NCBI RefSeq assembly: GCF_000835495.1
Contig: NW_015622545.1
Coordinates: forward strand, 372,001-436,000
Origin: Cladophialophora immunda
Taxonomy: Eukaryota > Ascomycota > Eurotiomycetes > Chaetothyriales > Herpotrichiellaceae
DNA: 64,000 nucleotides
Direction: 5' to 3'
Shown here: positions 41,410-53,390 of the stretch, in pieces
How the letters are laid out: every line of letters begins with the position of its first letter
Numbering within the stretch: position 1 is the first letter of the stretch
Position numbers and translations under genes: made by a program
The notes under the pieces: generated by a model
The model's database searches: none
What the model saw: only the letters and a program-made list of their open reading frames with translations
What the model was told of the DNA's origin: nothing

Positions 41410-44400
41410 TCAAACAAGCTCCACGTAGTCGTGGAACTCATCATAAATCCACTGGTCGATTCCCTCCCATTTCCTCTTCTGGTCTTCTTCGTACAATCTC
41501 TTTTCCCGCTGAGAGTCAGACTCTTTGCATGCGGTCTCCGCAACATCATTCTCAGTCTCTATCGGAACGTCCATGGGCTCGATGCCGTCCGGGGTCTTCA
41601 CCACTGATTCAACAGGCGTATCTGCGAACGATGTGATATCCTCATATTGAAGACTGACAGAATCATCGACATTCCCGGGAGGGTTTGATGGAGCTCCATC
41701 AAAGTCGGCAGGGGCGAGGAAGAAATCATCATCGAAGTCCGCTTCAGCTGCAAGGTCTGGTAGTTCTGGCATCGCAAAGTTGTTCCGCGTTGCTGCCGAG
41801 GTCTTACCTTTCTTGAGGATGTCAGACATGGCAACATGCTCGAGTGGTGCATCAAAGCACCCAAGGTCAATATCTGACGTTAGGAAATCCATGTGTCCCT
41901 CGTCTCTAGGGAGCCAGTCCTCACCGCCATGGCTTGTGCTGGAAGGCTTGGTGTCTTCAACAACCTCAGCACTAATTGTAGACCGGGAGCCAAGTTCATC
42001 AACTGGTCCAAACTCCCCAATCGAGAAATTGGCAGCGTCATCGTCGTCATCGTCGGAAAAGGGAGCGAAAAAATCTTCGTTGGCCTTGCTGGTACTTGTA
42101 ATATGTTCCTTTAGTATTTCGGATTGGCTATTGTGGGAGAGTCGCTGTGAATTCTCGGACTTGAAATCGGTATCTTTATAGTCATGTTCAGAGTCCTCAG
42201 GGTCTCGACAATTTGACAGCTTCAATCTTTTCCTGGCAGGTGCAACGTGCTTGCCGCGACTGGATCGCATCGTATCACCAGAACTTTGGCTTCTGGAACG
42301 GCGAGTCGTGCTGGAAACCGTCGCTCTGGTCTGATCTGGCATGCATTCCACGTTTGGCAGGGTCATATCTGCCGACTGCGTAGGATCTTTGCCCTCTGAC
42401 TTGATTTTCGGTTTCATGACTGCGGTGATCTTCTTTTGGACCTTCTCTTCATCTTTGATCTTGGGCTCTACTTTTTGTCTGCGTCTAGGCTTTGCCACGC
42501 CTTCTTTGCAGCACCGATGTTTGCATTTCTTTTCCCGTTCATTACAGTCATGTTGACAAGTCCAGCGCCCGCTGGGCAGTCTTGTAGGCTCCCGATGGGT
42601 AGCAACATCGGCATCTTCTGCAGGCCCCGAATTTGCGCCTCGGTGTTGCTGCAAAATCTCCTTTGATGGCATGGTCCGTTCCTGCCCGATTTGTTCGGCG
42701 ACAATGTCATCAATATCTTCAATCACCTCAATCTTGGCACCATCGGCTTCGAAAGCAAGCAGATCCTGGTCATTGACACCGCCGTCGTCGAACTCCTCAT
42801 TGCAGAACTTCGACACTCCAGCATGGCGCCCAGTGTTTTGTGGTTCGTGTTGCATATTCTCCTGGACTCGTGGATTGCGATACACCGAAGTCGGAATATC
42901 CGATAAATTTAGTTGGGCGTACTTACTGGTACCAGCAATGTTGTCGCACATCACATGGCAGTTGACCTGACTAGTCGGCTTCGTGAGGTGCAAAGTCAGA
43001 CACACTTGCTCGTCACGTTCAAGCATTCTCGGACTGAATCTCCTGAAGTCCACGAGAGCTCCATCAGATGTCTCGGCTAAAAAGCAGATAGAGAACATCT
43101 TTTTGTTGAAAGTATGGGGCAACAGCTTGTTCAGGAATCCAAGCTCCGCAATCATTGTGAGGCGGACGCCGTCACCGAATCGAAGTTCTCGATTAGTCTC
43201 TTTAACCGACACTCTCAGGTTAGGAAATGACTCCAGCTTTTGCAACAGTTGGTAGCCAAAGGGAGGGTTCTTCCTAAGGACCAGCTCGATGCGAGAGGGC
43301 TCGGTATTGAGAAGCGTGTCGATGCTATTGATTGATGCCGACGCCAATTTTCGAACCGAAACTTCACCCAGACCTTCAACCTGCCTTAGTTGGCTAGCAG
43401 TATTGTCCCAGACACGTGCCGCAAGGCTGCGACCTAGTTCAAGCGCGTTCCGGGTCGAGATACCATCCTCAAGATGAATCTGGCAGTCAATGATACACCG
43501 AATGAGTCGGTTCGCGTGAGCAAAGACGGGTATTTTGTCAATTCGGCTTTGTTGGAGATGTCTTTTGTGGGTTTCACCGTCAGGCAAGGCGACGTTACCC
43601 AGCTCAGCCTGGATCAGTAGCGAGATCTTGTGGGCTGGAAGAGCAATATCGACCTTGATCGGAAACTTGATTTCTGGGGCTTTGTTGATTTCTTTGTAAA
43701 AAGACTTCTCGCCAGCCAACATCCGTACTTCGCGGAATTCTTTCGCTTGTGCCAAAACCGATAGCTGTCATCACTGGTCAGTCACATCCTCATCAAAAGG
43801 AATCCCACATACGATTTCCGACATCCTCGCCTTGGGAGGTAATTGCGTGAAAGACTTCATTGTGTCAAACCGGACGTAGTACCTTGCCATTGCCTCTCCA
43901 AATACGGTTGAGGTCAATCGATCGCTGTGTTCCATGAGTCCAGCGTCCATCAACAACGCAACATCCTTCTTGCAAAGTTGATCGAGCAATTCGCTCCTGG
44001 TACTTTCCTCAACGCCCTCTCGCAATTGGTAGTGCGTGGGGTTCTTCTTCAGGCGAACGTAAAAGAAGGTACTCTCTAGCCATTGCTTTGCGCTTGCGAC
44101 GTCATACACCGTGCCGAGGACAACTTCTGCATTGAGGTGTTCGATGAGATTCTGATGAAGACAACTCTCCAACATCTCTTCGCCTGACACCATCTTTTCG
44201 TAGTGCGCAACTTTGTCTTTTCGTGTGAGAATAACTGCACATGCTGAAGTTTCGAACTGCGGCCTCCCTGCTCTACCAAGCATTTGCATGACCTCCAGAT
44301 CTGCATATTCTTTGAAGCCATTGTCGGTCCACGCCTTGGTTCCCTTTAGGATGACCAGATAGCAGGGCAGATTCACGCCGACAGCCAGAGTAGAAGTACA

Positions 44401-46249
44401 ACATATAACATTGATCAGGCCATCTAAAAATGCATTCTCGATGGAGCGGCGATCTTCTGCACTCACGCCACCATGATGGAATGCTACTCCGGCGACTGTC
44501 GTGGCTATTGAGGCATAGTTAGAACTGGACGGCGCGAGGGACAACGTGATCATATAGATAAGGTACCTTTGAGTTCAGAACTGGTGAAAGGGAGCTGCTT
44601 TCCGGATCCTCTCCACGGGCGCTGTAAGGAATGAGAGGTTGACCACATGTCCGCCAGCACCTTGGCAGTCGTTACTGAAGCTCGCCGGGTAGAGCAAAAG
44701 ACCATGACAGGCTTCCCCCGCCCATGCCTTTCAATGATTTCGGGGATCCTGGTTGATATTAGTATGCAATGTGAGTTTGGACAGTTCTCGTACTGGTGTG
44801 TCAACATCGACTCAAAAGCAAAATCGTTGCCTTTCGCCTCAAATCCATAAACGTGCTTTTTGAGCTCGACAGGGCGGAAGCTCTCTCCAAAGACCTCTCT
44901 GCGTGCGGGCAAGTGTTGCGACGTCGAGTCTTTGCCCAACCAGGCAGCAACGTCCTCTGAATTCGGCACGGTCGCTGACAACGCAACCACTCTGACATTG
45001 GATTTCAAGGACTTCATCCTTGACACGACGGCTTCAAGGGTGGCACCACGCTCGTCCTTGAGAATGTGCACCTCATCAACAAGAAAGAGTTTAACAAGCT
45101 GCATCAGTTTGGCGTGATCTTTCCATTTTCGAGTCACGCTGTCCCATTTTTCCGGGGTTGTAATGATAATATTTGCCTTCTGTGCGTTAGCCAAGTCGCT
45201 GTGATCACTGTCACCTGTGAGTTCGGCACAATGCAAGCTCAGAGCGCTGAATTTAGTATGCCAATCGCGGTATCTTTCCGAACATAACGATTTCGTAGGT
45301 CCCTGGTATACAATTTTGAAGTCTCGGCCCTTGGACTGTACTACCAGCCTGCAGATAGCTAGCTCCATGATAACAGTCTTCCCGCTCCCGGTGGGCGCGG
45401 ACACGACAAGATTATCATCCGAGTGAAAGGCACTTTCAAAACACTTGGACTGCATAGCATTGAAAATCCCAAACTTGAACACCGAACGAATTTGGTCTGG
45501 CAGTGTAGACGCTGGGACCAGCTGAATTCCTTGGATGACAGGTGGAATCGTGGTAGGTTGATTGGCCAGCGATGATCGCCCATTTGCTCTCATGTTTCCG
45601 GTGATCATGTTGAAGGAGGGCCGGCCTTCATCAGGTGAAAAGGTATTTGGTCTTGGGTTGGAGACTTTGCTTGGAAGCACGTGGTTTTTTCTGTCACTTC
45701 GACGGTTCTTGAGGAAAGACACTGTAGGACTCGTGGCAGGGGCGGTGGGCGACGAGCTAGATGCCTGGAGGTCTGAGTTGTCATGCAAGTCATCTGCATC
45801 CATCATGAAAACCTAACTTTCAGCTTGTGGACTGTGGCTCACCTTGTAGGTATCTTCTCGTACTGCTGGTCATTAAAGGTGTGAGAGGCTTGTGGGGAAG
45901 TGAGACCCGAGTCAAGCCCAGTCTTCCCCCAGGTTCGTGGAGTCTTGCACTCTCCTCGAGCAGGGCTCTGTCTGAATGGGACTTTAGTACGTTGATTGAC
46001 AGTCCATCTGGGAGGTGGCTTACCAAAGGAGTCGAGAGGCCTCTCAACTTCGGGAGGCGAGTGAGGGTCGAAGAGGCCGGCCACAAGACGGCTTGTTGGA
46101 GCAAAATAAGGAGATTGTTCCTGGGTGACATTGTGAGAGGCATTTGAGTTGGATTCAAATCCAAGCACCCGTGCAGTGCCTGAATCACGGGTGGAAGGGG
46201 AAGGCGCATCTCGTCGATAGCCAGCAGGAAGGCGTTTGACGTTCTCCAT
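41410..46249 (-). CDS. mer3: Meiotic crossover helicase Mer3/Hfm1
   Basis: Four exons: 45843-46249, 44567-45756, 43813-44504 and 41410-43764, giving 1547 residues. Introns 2 and 3 (62 and 48 bp) have clear CTAAC/CTGAC branch sites and restore family sequence: LK|ATTVAGVAFHHGG and ARMSEI|LSVLAQAKEFREVR. Intron 1 (86 bp, acceptor TAG before CTCG) is less certain. Motifs: Walker A APTGSGKT (256-263), DEVH box (363-366), SATVPN, VICCTSTLAVGVNLP and QMLGRAGRPQ, then winged-helix and Sec63 domains. A cysteine-rich motif WTCQHDC...CKHRCC lies near residue 1165, followed by a long acidic tail. Family knowledge: this nuclear DNA helicase stabilises recombination intermediates and promotes interfering crossovers in meiosis. 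HOP1 lies 7 kb away on the same strand. Confidence 0.92.
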
Positions 46250-46686
46250 CACACAGATCGAAGCAGGGTTCCATGAAAAGAGGATGTAACGGGCACAGAG
46301 AAGAGGAGGCTGGCTGTGTGACAGAGGTGTCAAACTGAAAGATATTCTCAAACAGACTGGAAGGACGATGCAGGCGGGCAAAGTGCAGGTCAAAGTTTCA
46401 ATGGGCAGGTGCGATGCGATGGACAGCCAAACCGGAGCACGTGACCGTGCCCCTTTTCTTCCTTTCTCTCAAAGCAGCCTTACTCCTTCAACAGGTCCCG
46501 TTGATTACACTCCTCGGTAGCCAGAGGAAGTGTTGCAAGCCCTCCATCTCCTCATCAGCGGCGGTTTGCCTGGCCACTATCTCGCTGCTGATCGTGTCGC
46601 AGCATTAATCCCTTTCCCAAGGGGTATACCCAAAGTCTATCCTTTCATGTCCAATCATAAGCATCTGACCCAACGATGGGACTGAT
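46250..46686. other. Intergenic region MER3 5' / transporter 3'
   Basis: 437 bp with the MER3 promoter and the 3' UTR of the sugar-transporter gene. An upstream in-frame stretch of the first MER3 exon reaches 46393 but looks non-coding. Confidence 0.45.
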
Positions 46687-48167
46687 TCAATCACGATGCT
46701 TCGTAAAATAACCCAGAGGCTCCTTATTCCTCTTTTTGTGGCTTGGTGAGCCCGGTCTTGAAGTGGCCAGGGCCGTCTCCTCTTGAATCAAAGGGGTTTT
46801 GGGGATCTGGATCGACATATCGTTCAACGCCGCTGTACCATTGAGCGACAATTTCTCCTTCTCGTTGATTGTGACTGCCGGGGTTTGTAGGAGTCGAGCT
46901 TCTTCGATATTGTAGACCCAAGTGGCGATGAGGACTATTGAGGCTCCAATCAAAAACTAGAAGACGTCAGCGATCCTGAAGATACCACTAAATCATGATT
47001 GCATACATGTCCGGTCATAGCAAAGTCAAAGAACATGAAGCTTGCCAGACTGCTGAGGACCATGCTGATGCTAACAGCAAAGTTCTTGGAGATGTTGTCG
47101 GCATAAAAGATGCAGAACGCCGCGACGATGCCGCCAAAGGACTGGATGACAATTGATGCAACCACCACCCAATTGTAGCCCGCAAAAAAGCCGTACTTTG
47201 CCACCGTTTCGCCATCAAGGAAGACGATTCCGATAAAGAAGGCCGGAAAGAGAGAATATATCGATAGTTGCACATTTCGGATCCAGAGCGACGTGTTTTT
47301 GGGAGACTCCTTGATGACCTTCTCAAAATACACTCCAGCCAGCCCTGAACATATGCAAACACCCAGAACCGCAAATAGCCCTACGGAAGCGTCCATGCCG
47401 GGCGTGTCCAAGGCGAGTTCGTCTTCTTCAATTCCCTCGTACGTTGCTGATCTCTTCCTGAGGTGGGAACCAGGCTCAGCCATTCGGAAGTGTTCTCGCA
47501 GGGGGTTGGATGACCGTGGAAGGTAGATTCTGGTATGGTGGCTTGAAGCCAGGGATCCCGACGAACCATGGGGAAGAGAGACAGTTGCAACTCCCAGCAT
47601 GAGCAGGATCAGAGACAGCCACTGTCTCCCCGAGATGGTTCTCCGCAGAAGCCAGACGCTCAGGATTGCCGTCACAAAGATCTTTAATTGGTATGTGACG
47701 TGAAAGGTCGCGGCGTCCAGATTAGAGATTGCAATGTACTGCAGGCTGTTCGCCAGCGTGTATAATCCAGCAGGAAAGGCCATCTTCCAACTGTCACCGG
47801 CGAAAATGGCGCTACCTAACGTCCCAAGGAGCGAAGTCGCAGGCATGGAACGGGGAACTGAGAGGGAGACTTCGTAGAGCGATATCGTCAGGCACACTGC
47901 CAATTTAAGGGCTTCGACGAGGAAGACGGCCGTTGATGGAAGATAGCGATGTCCATCCGTAGTAGGCATAACCCGGGAATAATGGAGGAGCTGTAAGAGA
48001 CCAGTCAGTTCAATGTGTGTATGCTCAGAATACTCGATCTGGCTTACCAAAATGAAGGTCGAGAACTGGACTGTCAACTGTACCACGCATCAGTCAGTCT
48101 GCAGCCGATGATCTCGCGAGGCTTCCCTTACCGTGCTCAATGAGAGACTCCGGAGCGACACTCCCAT
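46687..48167 (-). CDS. Golgi UDP-galactose-type nucleotide-sugar transporter (SLC35A family)
   Basis: Four exons: 48132-48167, 48048-48077, 47007-47990 and 46687-46956, giving 439 residues. The first two exons are tiny (12 and 10 codons) and all joins are in phase 0. Together they rebuild the family start LTVQFSTFILLLHYSRVMP, then LPSTAVFLVEALKLAVCL. About ten membrane helices follow, with the conserved segments NSLQYIAISNLDAATFHVTYQLKI, GLAGVYFEKVIKES, WIRNVQLSIYS and GYNWVVVASIVIQSFGGI. Two features are longer than usual: a hydrophilic loop of about 70 residues between mid-protein helices, and a cytosolic tail of about 65 residues. Family knowledge: these antiporters carry UDP-galactose or related sugars into the Golgi for glycan building. 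Exact sugar specificity is not readable. Confidence 0.9.
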
Positions 48168-49114
48168 GAACTTGGGCGCGTTGCCGCGCCTTTCCACACC
48201 CATCGCTCGAGACGGCTGTGATAAAACCCTTGGGTGTATGAATATCTCGACAATGCAATGCCGTTAGTCTGTGGCTGAACGGCTCTGCGCCAGGCAGAAC
48301 AACCAGTCATTCGGTACGAAGGGAAGGGAGCGTTAAAGGAATGGACAGGTTCTCGTTGCAAGAGACAGGATATGTTTCTGGCACGTTGAACCAGGGGCGG
48401 AGATCAAGCAATGAGGTGAAGATGACCCAAAGGTCATCCGACACGCGAGCAACACAAAATGAGTGAACGAGACTTTGTGGCAGCAGGCCAAAATGATAGG
48501 GGAGGAAGCGTTTGGCGAAGGGTGGAATGGTCTTTGGCGCGACGATTGGTGGTTGTCGCTGTTTCCCCAGCCTGCGGAACTTCTACAAGTCAATGGCCCT
48601 GCGTCATGGCCGCCCGCGCCTTTCCAAGTTCTTGCGCTTGGCTTCCCAGCCACTGGTTTGGCGGTGAAAGTGCACCTGGCGAGCTGGTCAGAGGTCTCGG
48701 TGCAGTGTCTGCTAGTACAGTGTGCCGTTCTTTGCTTGTCCATCGCTCAGTGCTATATACCTAGTAGGTTACATAGATGGATATAGCCGCAGAGAACAGA
48801 CATCGAAAGTTCACAAGGAGACCGCCCAGTTACAGGAAGGAAGCCTTCATTAGCTACGTACGGAGTACTCGATACCCCCCTCAATATCTCGGGCTCTATC
48901 AACCACCCGGTTTCTTAGTGTACAGTGATCCTCCATGTGAATGTCCTCCTTCGTCATCATGAAACCAAAGTGGCTTGAAATCCAGAGCCATGCCTATTGT
49001 ACAAGTGATCCACCGCTCTCTTCAAAGTCGTGACCCTACCCAAGAGCCCACAAACGAAATAACAAACGAGAAGCAGCTGAACTTTTGAACGTCATGATCG
49101 AGCCTCGTTAGGCC
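48168..49114. other. Intergenic region
   Basis: About 950 bp upstream of the transporter gene. It includes TACGGAGTA at 48859-48867 within TACGTACGGAGTACTC. No supported gene. Confidence 0.45.
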
Positions 49115-51346
49115 TCAATGCGCTGTGGCTGCAAGTTTCATCCATCCATTATACGGAAAATCAATGAAATCCTGAGAAGATACCTCTTCTCGTTTTGGTG
49201 CCGCCTGCAGCTGCTCCAATGTGGCTAGGTAGTGGCTCTCCCGTCGGTTGCGCGAGTTATCCCTCGAGCTGTTGGTCGACGTCGAAAAGAAGGTCGAACG
49301 ACTCATCCGATTGACCGCACCATTCGACGGCGCAAGAAGTGCAGGCGAAAACGCAGCCATGGATGACGACAATTCGGTCTCTGGCTCGATGGAGGTGCCG
49401 GTGTGAAAGCTGGCTAACGAATATCGGGCGCTGGGCTCGGTGGACAGTCCAGTCTGGAAAGTCGTGCAAGAAGCCTGGTCGAAGTTTGCATCTGAATACG
49501 GAGATTGTAACTGTTCCTGCGCCCGCCTCTGCAAAGTCAGTTGGACCTCCAATGCGGCAGACGTCCGTGGGGGTCGTTGGTGCTTTGCCGGTTTTTTCTC
49601 CATATCTCGCAAAACCTGTATCCTTCGGTCTGCTGCGCCGCCGGCGCCAGATGACTGACCCAATGCTGCTTTCCTTGAACGTATTGCAGCCAAAAGAGAT
49701 TCTTCTTGTCGGGTAACGCTCATCAGTCTCCTGCTCTCAATGCTTGCGGTGTCGGAGAGACAAGATTCGTGGAAAGATGGCCGATGCGAGGATGCTTGGT
49801 CTGTTGGAGTGGCAGGGAATGAAGTGAGCAGGTCGTCGTCGTCTTCTGGTGTAGGATTTGAAGATAGATCGCTAAGATATGTCGATCGGTGATTTCGTCG
49901 CTTGGTGGAAGACTTGGACAATGACGATGCCGGACCCCGAGCATTGGTGCCATGGACACGCCGCAGACTGGGTGTCGCCCTCGCGGTTATGTTTTGTTTC
50001 GTACTGACTGCTTTAGCCGTCCGAATCTCAATGTCTGATTCTGCTAGTGATTCCACCGCTATGCTATCTCGCAACAGTGGTAAGTGGACGGCCCCAGATT
50101 CTCTACCTCGTGCTAACGGCTGTAGCTCATCATCGTCGGAAGAGGACAAGTCGAGAATACTTGTTTTGTGGAGATCGGTGGACGCCAGAGACGATGCTTT
50201 TGGTTTCGATGAGGTCTGCTGTGACTCGTTTCGGGAAAGGGTAGACCTTGACGATTTGGCGTTGAGGGTTGACACACGGGTGGGAATTGCCGAAGCAGGG
50301 AGTAAGTGGCTTGACGGTGCTTTCGAGCTTGTACCTCGACTAGATGTCTCAGGTGTATGCGTCGTGACGCGAGCTCCCTCGTTTGTTAAGAGGCCTATCC
50401 TACCTCCCTCGAATGCCATTTCCATACCTGCAACAAAGCTTGGGTGCAGTTCGGGCTCATGTACACTTTCGTCATCGCTGCTATCACCCTCCAGTCCGTC
50501 GAACCAATGTTTTGCCCCTGCTTTTGGCCGCCTGATATTCATCTTGACATATGGGGTTTCTTGTCGAGAAGGACGGACACTGGACGGTTTCGACTTCTCC
50601 GAATTAATTAACGTTGCTGAGTGATCAGACTGGAAGCGCACACCCTTTTGCGTTTTGGACTGGTTAGGGTGCACATGTCTCGCCGTTCCAGTCTGATCGG
50701 ATGATCTAGTAGAACGCGGGCTGCCGAACAACATTTTGACCGGGGAGTCCCCAGGTTGAGAACTAACTTTGGTAAGCTTCTTCATTCCTGGTTTAATGTC
50801 GCTTTTAGAAAGGCGAAAAAGTTTCAATTGACGCAGTGAATCTTTGTCCGCGGTCGTAGACTTGACGACCACCGGAGCCCCCTTTCGGAGAGCGAAGTCC
50901 CGTCGGGAGGATTCTGAAGTTTGTTGTGACACAGCTAACGGCGCCTTGTAAGCCTCATAATATGAGTTGATGGTGGAAGACGAGCCGTACGTCTTGAGGC
51001 GCTTGGAATTTGTTGAGCCGGCAGCATCTGCCTTGAGCAGGAACTCCTCGTGTAACAAGACCGACGACGCCTTCAGATTAAGACCTGTACCTGCATCCAG
51101 CTGTTCTGTTGGGGGATGAGAAGAGCCCAGCTCGGTCGTCGCATCGGAAAATGACAAGGCCGGCAATTTTGCAGTAGCTGAAGAGCTTATGCTTTGGTTC
51201 CGCGCGGTGTTGAAATCAGTCTCAGTAATCCCAAGCAGATGCTGTACTTTATGTTCATTTCCTTCCGGCTGCCAGCCGTGGTTGGGAGGTTTGGATTTTG
51301 TTCGTTTCAGCGAAGCCGGCAGATGGAATCTTTGACCGCTTCCCAT
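49115..51346 (-). CDS. Long disordered fungal protein of unknown function
   Basis: Intronless, 743 residues, unbroken. The composition is Ser/Thr/Arg/Lys-rich with almost no hydrophobic core, so most of it is probably disordered. Short ordered-looking pieces are KHWFDGLEGDSSDDE (about 280-295), HPSFVAGMEMAFEGGRIG (about 303-320), and VTRQEESLLAAIRSRKAAL (about 555-575), which resembles a helical motif seen in conserved hypothetical proteins of filamentous fungi. The very end is SQDFIDFPYNGWMKLAATA. Basic stretches could act as nuclear signals. No known domain is recognised. Support for coding is length, lack of stops and codon-like composition. Confidence 0.68.
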   Translation of the reverse strand: MGSGQRFHLPASLKRTKSKPPNHGWQPEGNEHKVQHLLGITETDFNTARNQSISSSATAKLPALSFSDATTELGSSHPPTEQLDAGTGLNLKASSVLLHEEFLLKADAAGSTNSKRLKTYGSSSTINSYYEAYKAPLAVSQQTSESSRRDFALRKGAPVVVKSTTADKDSLRQLKLFRLSKSDIKPGMKKLTKVSSQPGDSPVKMLFGSPRSTRSSDQTGTARHVHPNQSKTQKGVRFQSDHSATLINSEKSKPSSVRPSRQETPYVKMNIRRPKAGAKHWFDGLEGDSSDDESVHEPELHPSFVAGMEMAFEGGRIGLLTNEGARVTTHTPETSSRGTSSKAPSSHLLPASAIPTRVSTLNAKSSRSTLSRNESQQTSSKPKASSLASTDLHKTSILDLSSSDDDELQPLARGRESGAVHLPLLRDSIAVESLAESDIEIRTAKAVSTKQNITARATPSLRRVHGTNARGPASSLSKSSTKRRNHRSTYLSDLSSNPTPEDDDDLLTSFPATPTDQASSHRPSFHESCLSDTASIESRRLMSVTRQEESLLAAIRSRKAALGQSSGAGGAADRRIQVLRDMEKKPAKHQRPPRTSAALEVQLTLQRRAQEQLQSPYSDANFDQASCTTFQTGLSTEPSARYSLASFHTGTSIEPETELSSSMAAFSPALLAPSNGAVNRMSRSTFFSTSTNSSRDNSRNRRESHYLATLEQLQAAPKREEVSSQDFIDFPYNGWMKLAATAH

Positions 51347-53390
51347 ATCAGTGTTTCCTTATCATGCCACGTGCGTTGACATCTGATCTTTTGTGCATGC
51401 CGAGGTGTGCAGTATATTGTACAACGTCAACATGTACTCTGAATAACCCGTCAAATCCGATGTCTTTGTCGATAGTGCCTCGTCGGGCGGGTTCTATTAA
51501 TCTTGCACTCGTTCTCACAACGAGGACAAGGAGTTGTCAAGTGGACAGGTCAGGCGGTGGAGGGCTACAAGGCGTGGTTTCGAACCAGGAAGAACAAGTG
51601 GGCAAACGTCGGTCTTTGGGAATGCAACGACACTGTTCTTGAGACGTTATTGGGATATCATGGCGGCACTCTCGTAGGACACGTCGGTGAGGGCTTCGAG
51701 GGGCTCCAGAAACAAAAACTTTGACAGTTGAACTGAGGCAGGTGGAGGAGGTCGTGCAGGTCGCAGCGACAGTGTAGGAGTGTATGATGAGCACTTCAAA
51801 TTGCCCGGACCGGAATCGTCTTGCATTGAGCTGCCCATCAGCCTCTGGTGGATCACTGGGCCTCTTCAGGCGGGATGACGAATTGAGGGCAGGCACCGAC
51901 ATATACTATGGATAACGGTCACAGCCCCAAGTCCCCAAGTTTCGAGCCTAGAGTTGCTCGTGGGCGTTGGACTAGCAAGGGTAGGGGTCGGTCGGATGGG
52001 CTTCAAGGAGATGCCATCCCCGAGGTGGAAAACGCTTGAAAGCTGGTGGAAGTTGTCAGTGGCTTGATTTGTTCGAGAAGCTAGGGTTCCAGCCGTGTTG
52101 CCATGCTCTTTCTAGACCTTCTCGGCTTTCTTTTGGTGTTCTTGAAGCGCCTTTGCAACCCACTCCAATCATTCAAGCCGGGTGGCGGAGGCCACCCCAA
52201 ACGTAAGGGATTCAGACTCGGTGGCCGCACCCTGCGTTGGCCGCGCTGAATGGTCAGAAGGCAGAGATGAGGAGCCCATGGGGGTCGACCGTAGCTTAGG
52301 GAGCCCTCCCCTACCACCGGTTAGCTGATTGTCATGGAAGGCCAGGGGAACTGGGTAGATCAGATCCTTTTCCGGGAAGGATGCAGCGTCAAGTAGATGG
52401 AGACGGAGGAGTCTAGTGTGACTGACAAGACAGGAGTAATTCACACCGTGACCACCATGCCAGGATGTCTCGAGAGTCAAGGGATTCTCGGGGACCTCTG
52501 CGCGAGGTTAGCCCGAGTCAGTCCTCGGCGAGGGCACCAAGCACACTCCACTCCCGCTCCCACCATCTTTGCTGGTTAAGGACTTGGGGGTCATGGGGCC
52601 CTGGGGCTCCCTTGGCGCCATCTTCTAAGGGATGCCATGTCGGTAGCGTCGTCACTTGGAGGGCACGCCATCACCCCAAAGGATAGAAGAACGCCAACGC
52701 TTGCCAGTCGCTTTGGGGAATGTTGTTTTTCAGCCATGTCAGGGGTTGGTTTCCAGAGATCCGAATGGACCGATTTCTCGAAGTCGAGGCGGGTTGATTG
52801 CACTCGAAGCCTGTTATTGTGGAGAGTCGAGTTTCTAGCCTGGACTTATCCTGTTCTTCGAGAAACTGCTCAAGTCCAACAGGACTTTTTCATAAATTTT
52901 GCCCTCAGCAAAGGAGTACAAATGGAAGGCAGCCTCGTGTGGCTGGACTGGCAAAAGCCTGGATGCGTGTCTTTCTCGAGTCAAGCAATTCTCCTTTCAA
53001 TACCTTAGGACACTACTGAACTTTGAGCACAAAGCCATCTTTATAACAGCGTCAGGCTGGCAAAGATAGACGACCCCGTACGGAGAATCGGTGGACCTCG
53101 CCACAGAAATAGATATCGAGCAGGCCACCCCTGGCTCCTTTCGACTTTTCGTCTCGGGTTATCTCTGGGTCCTACCACAAAACCAAGAGGCATCATTTCA
53201 ACCCCCCTTGTCGAGGCTTCTCGAGGCTTGTTGAGGTAGGACCGGTCGTTCAGCCACCACCACCACCACCACCACCATTTCCACGTGTTTTTCCTCGTGG
53301 CAGCCCACTGCTCGTCACACCATGCTGGTCAGCCACCTCTTCAGAATCCCTGGCTGCTCATCTGCTTGTTTTGTGGCAGAAGGGTCACAA
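51347..53390. other. 2-kb intergenic region
   Basis: Gene-free stretch between the disordered-protein start and the HOP1 3' end. It contains (CCA)8 at 53254-53277. Short frames on both strands show no resemblance to known families. Confidence 0.45.
53254..53277. repeat. (CCA)8 microsatellite
   Basis: Eight perfect CCA units about 110 bp past the HOP1 stop codon. Confidence 0.95.
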
